DNA of 64,000 nucleotides from Rothia amarae (GTDB taxonomy: Bacteria > Actinomycetota > Actinomycetes > Actinomycetales > Micrococcaceae): positions 1 to 64,000 of the forward strand of contig NZ_CP062957.1 of the NCBI RefSeq assembly GCF_014705945.2. The letters are read 5' to 3'. The notes under the pieces are model-generated. The model made no database searches. It saw nothing but the letters and a program-made list of their open reading frames with translations, and had not been told where the DNA came from. A program made the position numbers and the translations under genes. The first letter of the stretch is position 1, and the number at the start of each line of letters is the position of its first letter. Shown in pieces: positions 1 to 8,098 of this stretch.

Positions 1-13
1 GGCTTGTTTTTTA

Positions 14-484
14 TGTGCGCATTTTACTTTTCTTGATAAGAAAATGCGCACAGAGGTTTATACTCTAGAAAAATGCGCACATAAATGCGCACATCTGACC
101 TGGGGGAATAGAATAATGCGCACAGAACGCAGAAAAATGCGCACATAAAAAAGTAGCGTTGAGCTGCAGTAAGACAACAATGTGCGCATTTTAGGCCGAT
201 GTGCGCATTTTTCTTGAAACCTTTATACGTAACACGTACGTGATCGCGATCTTTTAAAGAAAATGTCTCTCTCGTATATAGGGTTAGCTATTTTTCACTG
301 AAAATGCGCACATTTTATAATAAGCACAGGTAGTAATAGGTATTTGATGTGCGCTTTTTATTTCAAATAACATACATTATAAAAACTTATCAATTATTTA
401 CACCATCTGACCTGTACTTATGATGATTTTCCAATGTGCGCATTTTGTGCGCATTTTTGAAACCTGAAAAGCAAAATGCGCACA
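14..484. repeat. iteron array, putative origin of replication (oriV-1)
   Basis: Thirteen copies of the 9-mer ATGCGCACA or its complement lie at 14, 44, 73, 85, 116, 137, 181, 200, 304, 348 (imperfect), 435, 446 and 476. Seven are in one orientation and six in the other, usually with A/T-rich flanks. They sit in A+T-rich DNA beyond the 3' end of the replicase-type rep gene. Clustered short repeats beside a rep gene are typical iterons bound by the initiator. Assigning them to the rep gene at 1019-2506 is inference from position. The array may extend past the left edge of the window. Confidence 0.85.
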
Positions 485-786
485 TTGGGTTCTCTGACTA
501 TGGTGCTGTTGTCTTGGCTTTGCTTGGGCACCCCCCATGGGGGTCGATAGCCCTCGCGCTTATACCGAACACACCCTGGCTGGGACTATCGCCACTAAGT
601 AGCGAGTCCGCCGCGCATTGAAGCCTTGCAAGCAATCATCCGCTGGACCATGCTGAACGCAGCATGCCTAGTGGGATGACGCCGTCAACCAGACAGCGAG
701 TACTGCCGCAGAGACTATACAAACGTCCGAGATTTTTGTGTCGTGCAAAGATGAGAAGCAGTCCACCTCTACTGCTGCGCAGAGAA
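485..786. other. spacer between iterons and rep remnant, no gene seen
   Basis: I find no convincing gene here. A C-run/G-run hairpin sits near 531-543 and a perfect 7-bp hairpin (CATGCTG/CAGCATG) near 649-666. Base composition is higher in G+C than in the iteron array. Short open frames are present but have no ribosome-binding site or recognisable product. Confidence 0.4.
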
Positions 787-931
787 ACCATATATTGCTT
801 ACGGCATTGCATCCCTAAAGCTCTGGATGATCTCCACTCTTTTTGAGCGCTGCTACATGCCTCGCTACCGTCGCTCTGGATACTCCAGTTTCCTTCTCAA
901 TCTCTAACCAAGAAGGAAAAGTTCCTATTTA
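787..931 (-). pseudogene. remnant copy of the 3' end of the rep gene
   Basis: This stretch is nearly the same as 990-1135, the 3' end of the rep gene plus its downstream flank, about 203 bp away in direct orientation. On the minus strand it still encodes the C-terminal helix-turn-helix (…PSWLEIEKETGV…RHVAALKKSGDHPEL) and then stops. An in-frame stop lies just upstream, so only about 40 codons remain. It is either a tandem duplication that decayed or the relic of a second related replicon lost by recombination. Confidence 0.8.
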
Positions 932-1018
932 CTCTAGTTCTCAAGATTTTCTTAAGTGAGGTTTTTACCTACCTGCCTACCGGCAGGGGAACCGTATATT
1001 GCTTACGGTATGAGACCC

Positions 1019-2506
1019 CTAAAGCTCTGGATAATCTCCACTCTTTTTGAGCGCTGCTACATGCCTCGCTACCGTCGCTCTGGATACTCCGATTTCCTTC
1101 TCAATCTCTAACCAAGAAGGAAGGGTTCCTGTTTGTACGTACTGGTCGTTGACCATCTGACTAATACGCGACTTCGTCGAACGTCCCTGTGCTTTTTTTA
1201 ACCTATGTGTCTTTTCAAGTTTCTGGATCTGGCGCTGCGCATATTCGCCCTGTGGATCTGTTTTCCAGCGTTGTGCGGCTTTCTGGCCACCTTTACGCCC
1301 CATAGTGGCTAATGCTTTGCGTTCGCTACTGCTCGTCTTTCTAGGCGCATGAGAACCGCTGTATGCGTTGTTCCTAGATTGGGTAACATAGCCTCTAACG
1401 CGTCTAGCCATCGTCTGGCGGTCACGCATAGGCGGCATCTCACTACGCCGTCCTGCCGCGCCCACGTGCTGCGCAATGTTGTACGCATGCTCATAGGCAT
1501 CGATGATGGCCGCATCGGTGAGGCGTTGTCCAGCAGCACGGAGCCGGTGTCCGGTCTTTAAAGCATGGCGGAACGCCGTTTCATCACGGGCCGCGCACCC
1601 TTGACTAATCCAAAGGACACGGACGCCGTCGATCAGTTCTGGGTCATATTGATCAAGTCCTGCGCCTATTTCGTTTTCAACATCTTCTGCAAGAGCTTTG
1701 AAGGCTTGGGCTTCTTCTCGACGAGCCTTCACTGCATTGATGAGTTCACGACCAGAGCTAAATTGCTGACGCATGTTTTTACCGTACTGAGGGTGTCCAG
1801 CCATCTCACGCACCTGCCTTAGAAAGTCCTGGAGGCGAATGACGCGATCGTGTTGGTGATACCAGCGATATGCCTCTACTGACTTACCAGTATAAAAAGG
1901 ACTACGACTAAAACGGTGCGCAAAGTGCGGGTCATGTGCGAGAAGAGCGCCTAACTCCTGGCTCGTAGCTTTTAGCAGCTCCATATTGCTGGAATGCTTA
2001 TTTTTGCCGGTATACACCGGGTCAATCAGCCAAATAAACTGAGCTTTACCACTTAGCGGATTAATCCCGGCCCATGCTGGCCCAATGCCTCGCTGGACAA
2101 GGGCGAAGATAACGCTTTTAACATAAGCATTGAGATGAACTGGATGGCCTCCAGATTCTCCGGGCTGGTCAACATCAATAACCATAACCGCAGAATATTG
2201 CTTATTCGTCAGCATGACGTATTCACATCGACCGAGTTTCTCCGAATCAGTGCGATAAAGTCTCGGAACGCTGCGCTTCTTACCGGTTTCTTCATCTACC
2301 ACGACACGGTAAGCACTTTGAAAGTCACGGCTGATAGAACCGTGTAGCGCATCACGCCCAAGATGCTGGAGAAGTTTTTCCCGGTCAAGCTGACTTGCCG
2401 GAGTATCATCTAGACCTGCGCAATCCTGGCGCACTCTAGATGGCGTACCAACACGCGCACCGGTCAAAGTGCCCGGAGAGGAATCATTAGATAGAATCAT
2501 GCACAT
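1019..2506 (-). CDS. repA: plasmid replication initiator, replicase family (RepA)
   Basis: A 495-aa protein resembling the theta-type RepA of corynebacterial pNG2/pGA1-like plasmids and ColE2-related replicases. The N-terminal half (about residues 60-260) carries the replicase/primase-like region with YVMLTNKQYSAVMVIDVD and the conserved WAGINPLSGKAQ..W stretch. The middle matches a PriCT-like segment. The C-terminus (about 460-490) is a clear helix-turn-helix, EIGVSRATVARHVAALKKSG, suited to iteron binding. The start ATG at 2506 follows a structured leader; an ATG two codons inside is an alternative. It probably initiates replication at the iterons at 14-484. The family assignment comes from sequence resemblance only. 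Confidence 0.85.
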   Translation of the reverse strand: MCMILSNDSSPGTLTGARVGTPSRVRQDCAGLDDTPASQLDREKLLQHLGRDALHGSISRDFQSAYRVVVDEETGKKRSVPRLYRTDSEKLGRCEYVMLTNKQYSAVMVIDVDQPGESGGHPVHLNAYVKSVIFALVQRGIGPAWAGINPLSGKAQFIWLIDPVYTGKNKHSSNMELLKATSQELGALLAHDPHFAHRFSRSPFYTGKSVEAYRWYHQHDRVIRLQDFLRQVREMAGHPQYGKNMRQQFSSGRELINAVKARREEAQAFKALAEDVENEIGAGLDQYDPELIDGVRVLWISQGCAARDETAFRHALKTGHRLRAAGQRLTDAAIIDAYEHAYNIAQHVGAAGRRSEMPPMRDRQTMARRVRGYVTQSRNNAYSGSHAPRKTSSSERKALATMGRKGGQKAAQRWKTDPQGEYAQRQIQKLEKTHRLKKAQGRSTKSRISQMVNDQYVQTGTLPSWLEIEKEIGVSRATVARHVAALKKSGDYPEL

Positions 2507-2754
2507 GCTTTCCCCCAGCTACTACTGGGTGATAAGCGAAGGTCACTTGGTTGCCGCCGAGTGGCCTTCTTTCGTCTTTAGTATCTCTCAACTGTAAAAC
2601 ACATGACTGTCATTTTGTGCGAGACACACATAAAGATATGTTTTACCTGCAGTAACAGTGTTTGAAATATATTGCAACAAATGCTAAAACCGCAGAGTAT
2701 CCTGCATAGATACAAGACATCGACTATGGATCATAGGGGTTAGCGGTACTCATG
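2507..2754 (-). promoter_or_regulatory. structured leader and promoter region of repA
   Basis: No gene is visible. Just upstream of the repA start is a stem-loop (arms GAAGGTCAC 2538-2546 and GTGGCCTTC 2561-2569, one mismatch). Its loop holds TTGGTTGCCGCCGAG, a motif also found in both copies of the duplicated region at 2755 and 19919. An 8-bp inverted repeat, GTAAAACA/TGTTTTAC, lies at 2594-2601 and 2639-2646. Such leaders often carry antisense-RNA or attenuation control of rep genes; that role is inferred. Confidence 0.45.
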
Positions 2755-3034
2755 TGTACTGCCGTCCAAATCAAAGGCTTGGTTGTCACCGAGGCAACCA
2801 GGACTACTCCAAGCACCACAGCCTCCAGGACTACAGATAACCAAAGAGCCTTTAAAGAGAAACCACATAGATAAACCCCAGTACTTTCTTCCTCACTGCC
2901 AATGCTCACTGGAGTGAACAATCCCTTGTGACTTTTGTCGAAGCTCCGCACAATGGTTATAGGCTGCTTCCCCCCGAACGGCCACTATGTATAAGTTCTA
3001 GCCCTGCCTCTCGCCCCTCAGGCAGGGCTAGAAC
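2755..3034. repeat. duplicated ~280-bp plasmid module, copy 1
   Basis: This stretch matches 19919-20200 at roughly 80 percent by eye, in the same orientation, including the strong hairpin at its right end. In both places it lies immediately downstream (minus strand) of a small minus-strand gene and close to a rep gene. A minus-strand frame at 2724-2951 (75 codons, GTG start) runs through copy 1. Only its first ~22 codons stay open in copy 2, so I do not call it a gene. Confidence 0.8.
2995..3034. terminator. hairpin terminator downstream of the 89-aa gene
   Basis: Perfect 15-bp stem (GTTCTAGCCCTGCCT 2995-3009 with its complement at 3020-3034) and a 10-nt loop. It lies about 150 bp downstream of the minus-strand gene at 3183-3452. 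There is no strong T run on either side, so it may also act as an RNA-stabilising or bidirectional hairpin. Confidence 0.6.
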
Positions 3035-3182
3035 TCGTTAATGATTTCTGAGTCAATCGAATACGAACACTTCAGAGTACTAAGAGTGCAACTCCTACGG
3101 TAATCATCCGTTCTCGCCACGTAACTACTAGATGAGGGCACCCCTACCGGTAATCACTAATACAGGGTGCCTATCGTGATGA

Positions 3183-3452
3183 TTACTTTGACTGCTGCTC
3201 GTCCTTGGCGGCGACAATCATGTGCGCTAGCACCTCCAGGAACTTATTGAGGTTGCCTGGATCTGCCGTGATGGTTTCGAAGACTTCCTGAGACTCCCGG
3301 GCCGCCTGCACGAGTGCGCCGAACCCTTTGTTTTTAAAAGCGTCAGTGCCAGCAACCTGTGAGGGGTTATTTTTCCTGACTAATGCCTGCACAGGGGCTG
3401 CTAACTGTCTCCGGCGTAACTGAGCACTCCAGCTGGGATTCGTCTGTTCCAC
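3183..3452 (-). CDS. small hypothetical protein, possibly truncated
   Basis: An 89-aa frame starting at GTG 3452 directly after an in-frame TGA. The product is hydrophilic, with a basic N-terminus (SWSAQLRRRQ) and a C-terminal helical part (LNKFLEVLAHMIVAAKDEQQ). I do not recognise the family. It sits exactly at the left edge of the G+C-rich copper island, and no ribosome-binding site is visible before the start. The original 5' end may therefore have been removed when the island arrived. Its downstream region is shared with the small gene at 20205-20441, although the two proteins are not clearly similar. Confidence 0.5.
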   Translation of the reverse strand: MEQTNPSWSAQLRRRQLAAPVQALVRKNNPSQVAGTDAFKNKGFGALVQAARESQEVFETITADPGNLNKFLEVLAHMIVAAKDEQQSK

Positions 3453-3750
3453 TCACCAATCTCGAACGCCTGCGAATCCAGTTGACATGGCCGGCTTCGT
3501 ACCATGAGCACCAGCGACTGATCGGTGTTTGGTGGTGTCCGGCCCGTACCGGTCGTCACTGCCTTCGCCGACGTGGCAAGGAAGTCCACGGTTCTCATTA
3601 GACCGGGACCACTACTCTCCGACGCGCAGCGACACCGTCCAGCGGGTCGCCCCGCAGCATCGTTTCGCCACGAGGCGCATGTCGGACGCTCCAGCCATCG
3701 TCTGCAGCACGCGTGCGATGTGGCTCATACGACCACCCCCTTCTTGCGGA
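3453..3750. other. left junction of the copper island, no intact gene
   Basis: Base composition rises sharply here from plasmid backbone to G+C-rich DNA. Several overlapping open frames of 65-100 codons exist on both strands, but none shows a recognisable product or a good start. The segment probably contains broken ends of genes lost at insertion. I see no terminal inverted repeat or transposase fragment I could name. Confidence 0.45.
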
Positions 3751-3801
3751 ATACCTGCCAGGGGTATACTGTTGACTTGTACAGGTACCCGGTAGGGGTA
3801 C
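3751..3801 (+). promoter_or_regulatory. double CsoR-type operator and promoter of copZ
   Basis: Two G-tract palindromes fit TACCCC-N3-GGGGTA: one at 3751-3767 (ATACCTGCCAGGGGTAT, two mismatches) and one at 3785-3801 (GTACCCGGTAGGGGTAC, one mismatch). A TTGACT -35-like hexamer lies between them at 3772-3777, so repressor on either site would cover the promoter. CsoR repressors are known to bind GTA-flanked G-tract palindromes and to release with Cu(I). Use by the CsoR proteins encoded here is inferred. Confidence 0.8.
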
Positions 3802-3826
3802 TACAGAGACACAAGGAGGATACATA

Positions 3827-4036
3827 ATGGCTTCGAACAATTACCAGGTGACGGGCATGACCTGCGGGCACTGCGAGATGTCGGTCCGCGAGGAAGTCGG
3901 TGAGATCCCCGGCGTCCAGGACATCCAGGTCAGCGCGCAGACCGGCAAGCTTAACGTCACCGCCGAGGGCGAGATTGACGATGCCAAGGTCCTCGCGGCG
4001 GTCGAGGAGGCCGGCTACTCGGCGGTGCGTGTCTGA
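3827..4036 (+). CDS. copZ: CopZ-like copper chaperone
   Basis: A 69-aa single HMA domain (betaalphabetabetaalphabeta) with the Cu(I)-binding motif GMTCGHC at residues 10-16. Length and motif match cytosolic CopZ chaperones, which hand Cu(I) to P1B ATPases and to CsoR. A strong AAGGAGG lies 8 nt before ATG 3827. It is the first gene behind the double CsoR operator and overlaps the next gene by one base (TGATG), so it leads an operon with 4036-4977 and copA. Confidence 0.95.
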   Translation: MASNNYQVTGMTCGHCEMSVREEVGEIPGVQDIQVSAQTGKLNVTAEGEIDDAKVLAAVEEAGYSAVRV

Positions 4037-4977
4037 TGAAGGCCGGAGGACGGCTTGCGCTCTACGGGGCCGGGCTGGTGGTGGCGTTCGGCGGGGCCTT
4101 CGGCCTTGCCGGCGCCGTCATTCCTGACAGCTTCGTAGCAGCATGGGCAGAAGGAAGTGACGTGAACACACACGGTGAAGGACACGGCGGCGCTGCGCAA
4201 GAAACTGCGGAGCCCACTCTGAACGGGGTCTCCGCAAGCGCGGACGGCTTCGTACTTTCCCCAGTCCAGGCTCCCACGGCTGCAGGCGAGGATGGAGACC
4301 TGAGTTTCCAGATCCTCGACGAGTCCGGCGAAGCGGTGACCGAGTACACTACCGCGCACGAGAAGGACCTGCATCTGATCGCCGTTCGCACCGATGGTAC
4401 TGGTTTCCAGCACGTGCACCCCGAGCTTGACACGAGCACAGGCACTTGGTCGGTGCCGTGGACCTGGGACGAGGCGGGCACCTACCGCGTGTACGCCGAC
4501 TTCACACCCGAGGGCGAGGGAGCCGAAGGGATCACCCTGACTCGCGCCGTCGAGGTGGCGGGCGACTTCGCCCCTGTTGAGACCGAGTCACAGACCACCG
4601 ACGAGGTCGACGGATACACCGTCTCCCTGAATGGCGACCTTACCGCCGGCACCTCAAGCGAGCTCACCATCTCGGTCGAGCGCGACGGTCAGCCGGTGAC
4701 CACGCTGGAGCCCTACCTGGGCGCGTTTGGCCACCTGGTGGCGCTGCGCGAAGGCGACCTCGCCTACTTGCACGTCCACGCCGAGGGCGACGAGCCCCAG
4801 GCCAGGGACACGGCCGGACCCGAGATCGGATTCGCAGCGGAGGCCCCGACCGCCGACCGTTACCTGCTCTACCTGGACTTCCAGGTCGATGGGCAGGTGC
4901 ACACCGCCGAGTTCGTGATCGACGCCGAGCATGGTGACGGCTCGCAGACAGACGATTCGCATACCGGCGGCCACTGA
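4036..4977 (+). CDS. membrane-anchored heavy-metal-binding protein
   Basis: A 313-aa protein with one N-terminal membrane segment or signal anchor (about residues 7-35) and an extracytoplasmic part. A histidine-rich stretch follows (HGEGHGG, about 47-53). Two similar beta-rich halves each carry an H.H motif (FQHVHPELD near 125-133; [10 protein letters not shown] near 240), and the tail is His/Asp-rich. Proteins of this make-up recur in actinobacterial copper operons between copZ and copA. A role in binding or delivering copper at the outer face of the membrane is inferred from the His motifs and the operon. I know no experimentally defined function. Confidence 0.7.
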   Translation: MKAGGRLALYGAGLVVAFGGAFGLAGAVIPDSFVAAWAEGSDVNTHGEGHGGAAQETAEPTLNGVSASADGFVLSPVQAPTAAGEDGDLSFQILDESGEAVTEYTTAHEKDLHLIAVRTDGTGFQHVHPELDTSTGTWSVPWTWDEAGTYRVYADFTPEGEGAEGITLTRAVEVAGDFAPVETESQTTDEVDGYTVSLNGDLTAGTSSELTISVERDGQPVTTLEPYLGAFGHLVALREGDLAYLHVHAEGDEPQARDTAGPEIGFAAEAPTADRYLLYLDFQVDGQVHTAEFVIDAEHGDGSQTDDSHTGGH

Positions 4978-5024
4978 CCCGCAGGGCCTGGCGTCGCACG
5001 AGAGATGAAGAGAGAAGGAAGAGG

Positions 5025-7295
5025 ATGAGTACATTAGCGCCCCCCATCGGTGGGCCGGACATCGAGCTGGAGATCGGCGGGATGACCTGCGCCTCCTGTG
5101 CGAACCGGATCGAGAAGAAGCTGAACAAGCTCGAGGGCGTCGCGGCCACGGTCAACTACGCCACCGAGAAGGCCAAGGTCACCGTGCCTGCCGGCTACGA
5201 TCCGGGCCTGCTGGTCGCCGAGGTCGAGAAGACCGGCTACACGGCTGCGCTGCCCAAGCCCAAGGGCACCACGGCGAACACGTCGGAGACCGAGGCCGGG
5301 GAGGAGGAAGACACTGAGCTCACCTCGCTGCGCCATCGGCTAGTCGGCGCCATTGTGCTCACGGTTCCCGTGATCGCCATGGCCATGATCCCCGCACTGC
5401 AGTTCGTATATTGGCAGTGGGCCTCACTCGCGCTTGCCGCCCCGGTGATCATCTGGGCAGCCTGGCCGTTCCATAAGGCCGCATGGACGAACCTCAAGCA
5501 CGGTACCGCGACGATGGACACACTCATCTCGATGGGCACCTCGGTCGCACTGCTGTGGTCCGTCTACGCACTATTCTTCGGAACCGCTGGCACACCCGGG
5601 ATGACGCACCCGTTCGAGTTCACGATCGCTCCCTCGGATGGCGCGGCGAACATCTATCTCGAAGTTGGCGCGGGCGTGACGATGTTCATCCTCGCCGGCC
5701 GCTACTTCGAGAAGCGCTCCAAACGCCAGGCCGGGGCCGCGCTGCGCGCCCTCCTGGAGCTCGGCGCGAAGGAAGTCGCCGTGCTCCGCGACGGCGTTGA
5801 GGTGAAGATCCCCACCTCTGACCTCCAGGTCGGCGACGAGTTCATCGTTCGTCCGGGTGAGAAGATCGCCACCGACGGCATCGTGGTCTCCGGCTCCTCC
5901 GCGGTGGACGCCTCCATGCTCACCGGCGAGTCCGTACCGGTCGAGGTCCGCGAGGGCGACTCGGTCACCGGTGCCACCGTCAACGCGGGCGGCCGCCTTG
6001 TCGTGCGGGCGACCCGTGTCGGTTCGGACACGCAGCTTGCGCAGATGGCGAAGCTCGTCGAGGATGCGCAGACTGGCAAGGCCGAGGTGCAGCGTCTGGC
6101 TGACACGATCTCCGGCGTGTTCGTGCCGATCGTCATCGTCGTCGCGTTCATCACCCTCGGCGCCTGGCTGGGAGCCGGATTCCCCGTCGCCGCCGCGTTC
6201 ACCGCAGCGGTCGCCGTGCTCGTTATCGCCTGCCCCTGCGCGCTGGGACTCGCGACTCCGACCGCGCTGCTGGTCGGCACCGGCCGCGGGGCGCAGATGG
6301 GCATCCTCATCAAGGGCCCAGAGGTGCTGGAGTCCACCCGCAAGGTCGATACCGTCGTGCTCGACAAGACCGGTACCGTCACCAGCGGCAAGATGACCCT
6401 GACAGATGTGATCACCGAATCCGGTGTGGACCGTGCCGAGCTGCTGCGCTTCGCGGGTGCGTTGGAGGACTCCTCGGAGCACCCGATCGCGCAGGCGATC
6501 GCCAAGGGCGCCACCCAGGAAGTCGGCCAGTTGCCCACGCCCGAGGACTTCGCCAATGTTGAAGGCAAGGGCGTGCAGGGCATCGTCGAGGGCACCCCGG
6601 TCGTCGTCGGACGCGAGTCGCTGCTGGCCGACTGGTCACAGAAGCTCTCTCCGGAGGTCGCACGGGCGAAGGCTCAAGCTGAGGGTGAAGGCAAGACGGT
6701 CGTCGCGATCGGCTGGGACGGTGCTGCGCGCGGCATCCTCGTCGTCGCCGACACCGTCAAGCCCACGAGCGCGGAGGCGATCCGCGGGCTCAAGGAGATC
6801 GGCCTGACCCCGGTGCTGCTCACCGGTGACAATGAGGCCGTGGCCCGCCAGATCGCCGCCGAGGTCGGCATCGAGGAGGTCATCGCCGAGGTGCTGCCCA
6901 AGGACAAGGTCGACGTCGTCACCCGTCTCCAGGGCGAGGGCAAGATCGTCGCGATGGTCGGCGACGGCGTCAACGACGCCCCCGCGCTCGCGCAGGCCGA
7001 TCTGGGCCTGGCGATGGGCACCGGCACGGACGTCGCGATCGAGGCCTCCGACATCACCCTGGTCCGCGGCGACCTGCGGGCCGCGGTCGACGCGATCCGT
7101 CTGTCTCGGAAGACACTTTCGACGATCAAGACCAACCTGTTCTGGGCATTCGCCTATAACACCGCCGCGATCCCAGTCGCAGCGCTGGGCATGCTCAACC
7201 CCATGCTCGCAGGCGCGGCGATGGCGTTCTCCAGCGTCTTCGTCGTCGGCAACAGCCTCCGCCTGCGCGGGTTCAAGAGCGTCGCCACGAAGTGA
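5025..7295 (+). CDS. copA: CopA-type Cu(I)-exporting P1B ATPase
   Basis: A 756-aa heavy-metal ATPase. It has an N-terminal HMA domain with GMTCASC (about residues 19-25), then membrane helices, the TGES actuator motif (MLTGESVPV near 300), the CPC metal-site helix ([15 protein letters not shown] near 405), the DKTGT phosphorylation motif near 448, the SEHP nucleotide-domain motif and the GDGVNDAP hinge near 650. CPC is the Cu(I)/Ag(I) signature. RBS GGAAGAGG lies just before ATG 5025. It is the main copper exporter of the operon begun by copZ. Confidence 0.95.
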   Translation: MSTLAPPIGGPDIELEIGGMTCASCANRIEKKLNKLEGVAATVNYATEKAKVTVPAGYDPGLLVAEVEKTGYTAALPKPKGTTANTSETEAGEEEDTELTSLRHRLVGAIVLTVPVIAMAMIPALQFVYWQWASLALAAPVIIWAAWPFHKAAWTNLKHGTATMDTLISMGTSVALLWSVYALFFGTAGTPGMTHPFEFTIAPSDGAANIYLEVGAGVTMFILAGRYFEKRSKRQAGAALRALLELGAKEVAVLRDGVEVKIPTSDLQVGDEFIVRPGEKIATDGIVVSGSSAVDASMLTGESVPVEVREGDSVTGATVNAGGRLVVRATRVGSDTQLAQMAKLVEDAQTGKAEVQRLADTISGVFVPIVIVVAFITLGAWLGAGFPVAAAFTAAVAVLVIACPCALGLATPTALLVGTGRGAQMGILIKGPEVLESTRKVDTVVLDKTGTVTSGKMTLTDVITESGVDRAELLRFAGALEDSSEHPIAQAIAKGATQEVGQLPTPEDFANVEGKGVQGIVEGTPVVVGRESLLADWSQKLSPEVARAKAQAEGEGKTVVAIGWDGAARGILVVADTVKPTSAEAIRGLKEIGLTPVLLTGDNEAVARQIAAEVGIEEVIAEVLPKDKVDVVTRLQGEGKIVAMVGDGVNDAPALAQADLGLAMGTGTDVAIEASDITLVRGDLRAAVDAIRLSRKTLSTIKTNLFWAFAYNTAAIPVAALGMLNPMLAGAAMAFSSVFVVGNSLRLRGFKSVATK

Positions 7296-7301
7296 CGAAC
7301 G

Positions 7302-7361
7302 AGAACCCACCCATCCATACCAATCCGATACAGAACCCACCCATCCATACGAATCCGATAC
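7302..7361. repeat. two tandem 30-bp repeats before the YHS gene
   Basis: Two adjacent 30-bp units at 7302-7331 and 7332-7361 differ at one base. They lie between the copA stop and the start of the YHS gene, and the frame through them is open. Translation from an earlier start would add a duplicated NPPIHTNPIQ peptide. The better RBS and family length favour the later start, so I read the repeat as untranslated. Confidence 0.75.
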
Positions 7362-7378
7362 AGAAGGAACACCAGAAA

Positions 7379-7630
7379 ATGAGCAACTGCTGTAGCACGA
7401 ACGAGACTAACCCCGCCGCCGAGAACGGTGGACGCGAGAACCTGCTCGGCGGGGGCGCCGATGACATGACCACCTGCCCGGTCATGGTCGGCACCCCGGT
7501 CAGCAAGAAGACCGCCGAGGCCGCCGGCCTCTACCGCGACTTCAAGGGCGAGCGCTACTACTTCTGCTGCGCCGGCTGCGGCCCCGCATTTGATTCGGAC
7601 CCCGCCAAATACGCCGCCAACATGGCGTAA
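7379..7630 (+). CDS. YHS-domain metal-binding protein
   Basis: An 83-aa protein starting at ATG 7379 (RBS GAAGGA at 7362-7367). It has an N-terminal cysteine pair (MSNCC) and a YHS-type domain with CPVMVGTPVSKKTAEAAG and the closing YYFCCAGCGPAFDSDPAKYA. The CxxC-rich YHS fold is frequent beside copper ATPases and is thought to bind metal. A start at 7292 would add 29 residues coded by the tandem repeat and is less likely. It is followed by a strong hairpin, so it probably ends the copZ-copA operon. Confidence 0.8.
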   Translation: MSNCCSTNETNPAAENGGRENLLGGGADDMTTCPVMVGTPVSKKTAEAAGLYRDFKGERYYFCCAGCGPAFDSDPAKYAANMA

Positions 7631-7639
7631 TCCACCAGC

Positions 7640-7678
7640 GTGCCGGGGTGCCGCGGCACCGCTGCGGCACCCCGGCAC
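7640..7678 (+). terminator. hairpin after the YHS gene
   Basis: A perfect 15-bp G+C-rich stem (7640-7654 with 7664-7678) lies 10 bp after the YHS stop and 20 bp before csoR. No T run follows, so it may attenuate rather than fully stop transcription into csoR. Confidence 0.6.
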
Positions 7679-7697
7679 CTGATCGGAGCGAACCGAC

Positions 7698-8051
7698 ATG
7701 ACCACCCCGACCTCAATGACCGAACCTCACATCGACACCTGCCCGGCGGGAGGCGACGGCGATCCGTCCGTCCACGGATACATCAGCGACAAGGCGACGT
7801 ACCGCAATCGCCTGCGGCGCCTCGAAGGCCAAATCCGCGGCATCGATCGGATGATCGATGAGGACCGCTACTGCATCGACATCTTCACCCAGATCTCCGC
7901 AGCCACCAGGGCACTCGAAAACGTCGCCCTCGGACTGCTCGACGATCACCTCAAGCATTGCGTCCTCGACGCCGCCCTCGCCGGTGGACCAGTCAGCGAG
8001 CAGAGGCTCGGCGAGGCATCCGAGGCCATCGCCCGTCTCGTTCGCTCCTGA
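7698..8051 (+). CDS. csoR: CsoR-family copper-sensing repressor (first copy)
   Basis: A 117-aa all-helical DUF156/CsoR repressor. The Cu(I) triad is complete: Cys59, His84 and Cys88, in the known C-x24-H-x3-C spacing (RYCIDIFTQ…DDHLKHCVLD). The basic helix YRNRLRRLEGQIRGI is the DNA-binding face of the family. A 25-residue N-terminal extension has an extra Cys and His. It likely represses the TACCCC-N3-GGGGTA operators of this island. A second copy lies at 13863-14174. Confidence 0.93.
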   Translation: MTTPTSMTEPHIDTCPAGGDGDPSVHGYISDKATYRNRLRRLEGQIRGIDRMIDEDRYCIDIFTQISAATRALENVALGLLDDHLKHCVLDAALAGGPVSEQRLGEASEAIARLVRS

Positions 8052-8098
8052 CGCCCGCACACCAAATCGATCACGACCTGCAGCCCAGGAGTTTCCCT

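Noticed and set aside
14-484. Possible CRISPR array in the repeat-rich left end
   Set aside because: Repeats are 9 bp, in both orientations and at irregular spacing; they are iterons.
2724-2951. 75-codon minus-strand frame with a hydrophobic segment in the duplicated module
   Set aside because: In the homologous copy at 19919-20200 the frame is stopped after about 22 codons and the start is not conserved. The conservation looks like DNA/RNA-level, not protein-level.
5571-6595. Two ~300-codon minus-strand frames opposite copA
   Set aside because: Both are shadows of copA, with no start signals and unnatural composition.
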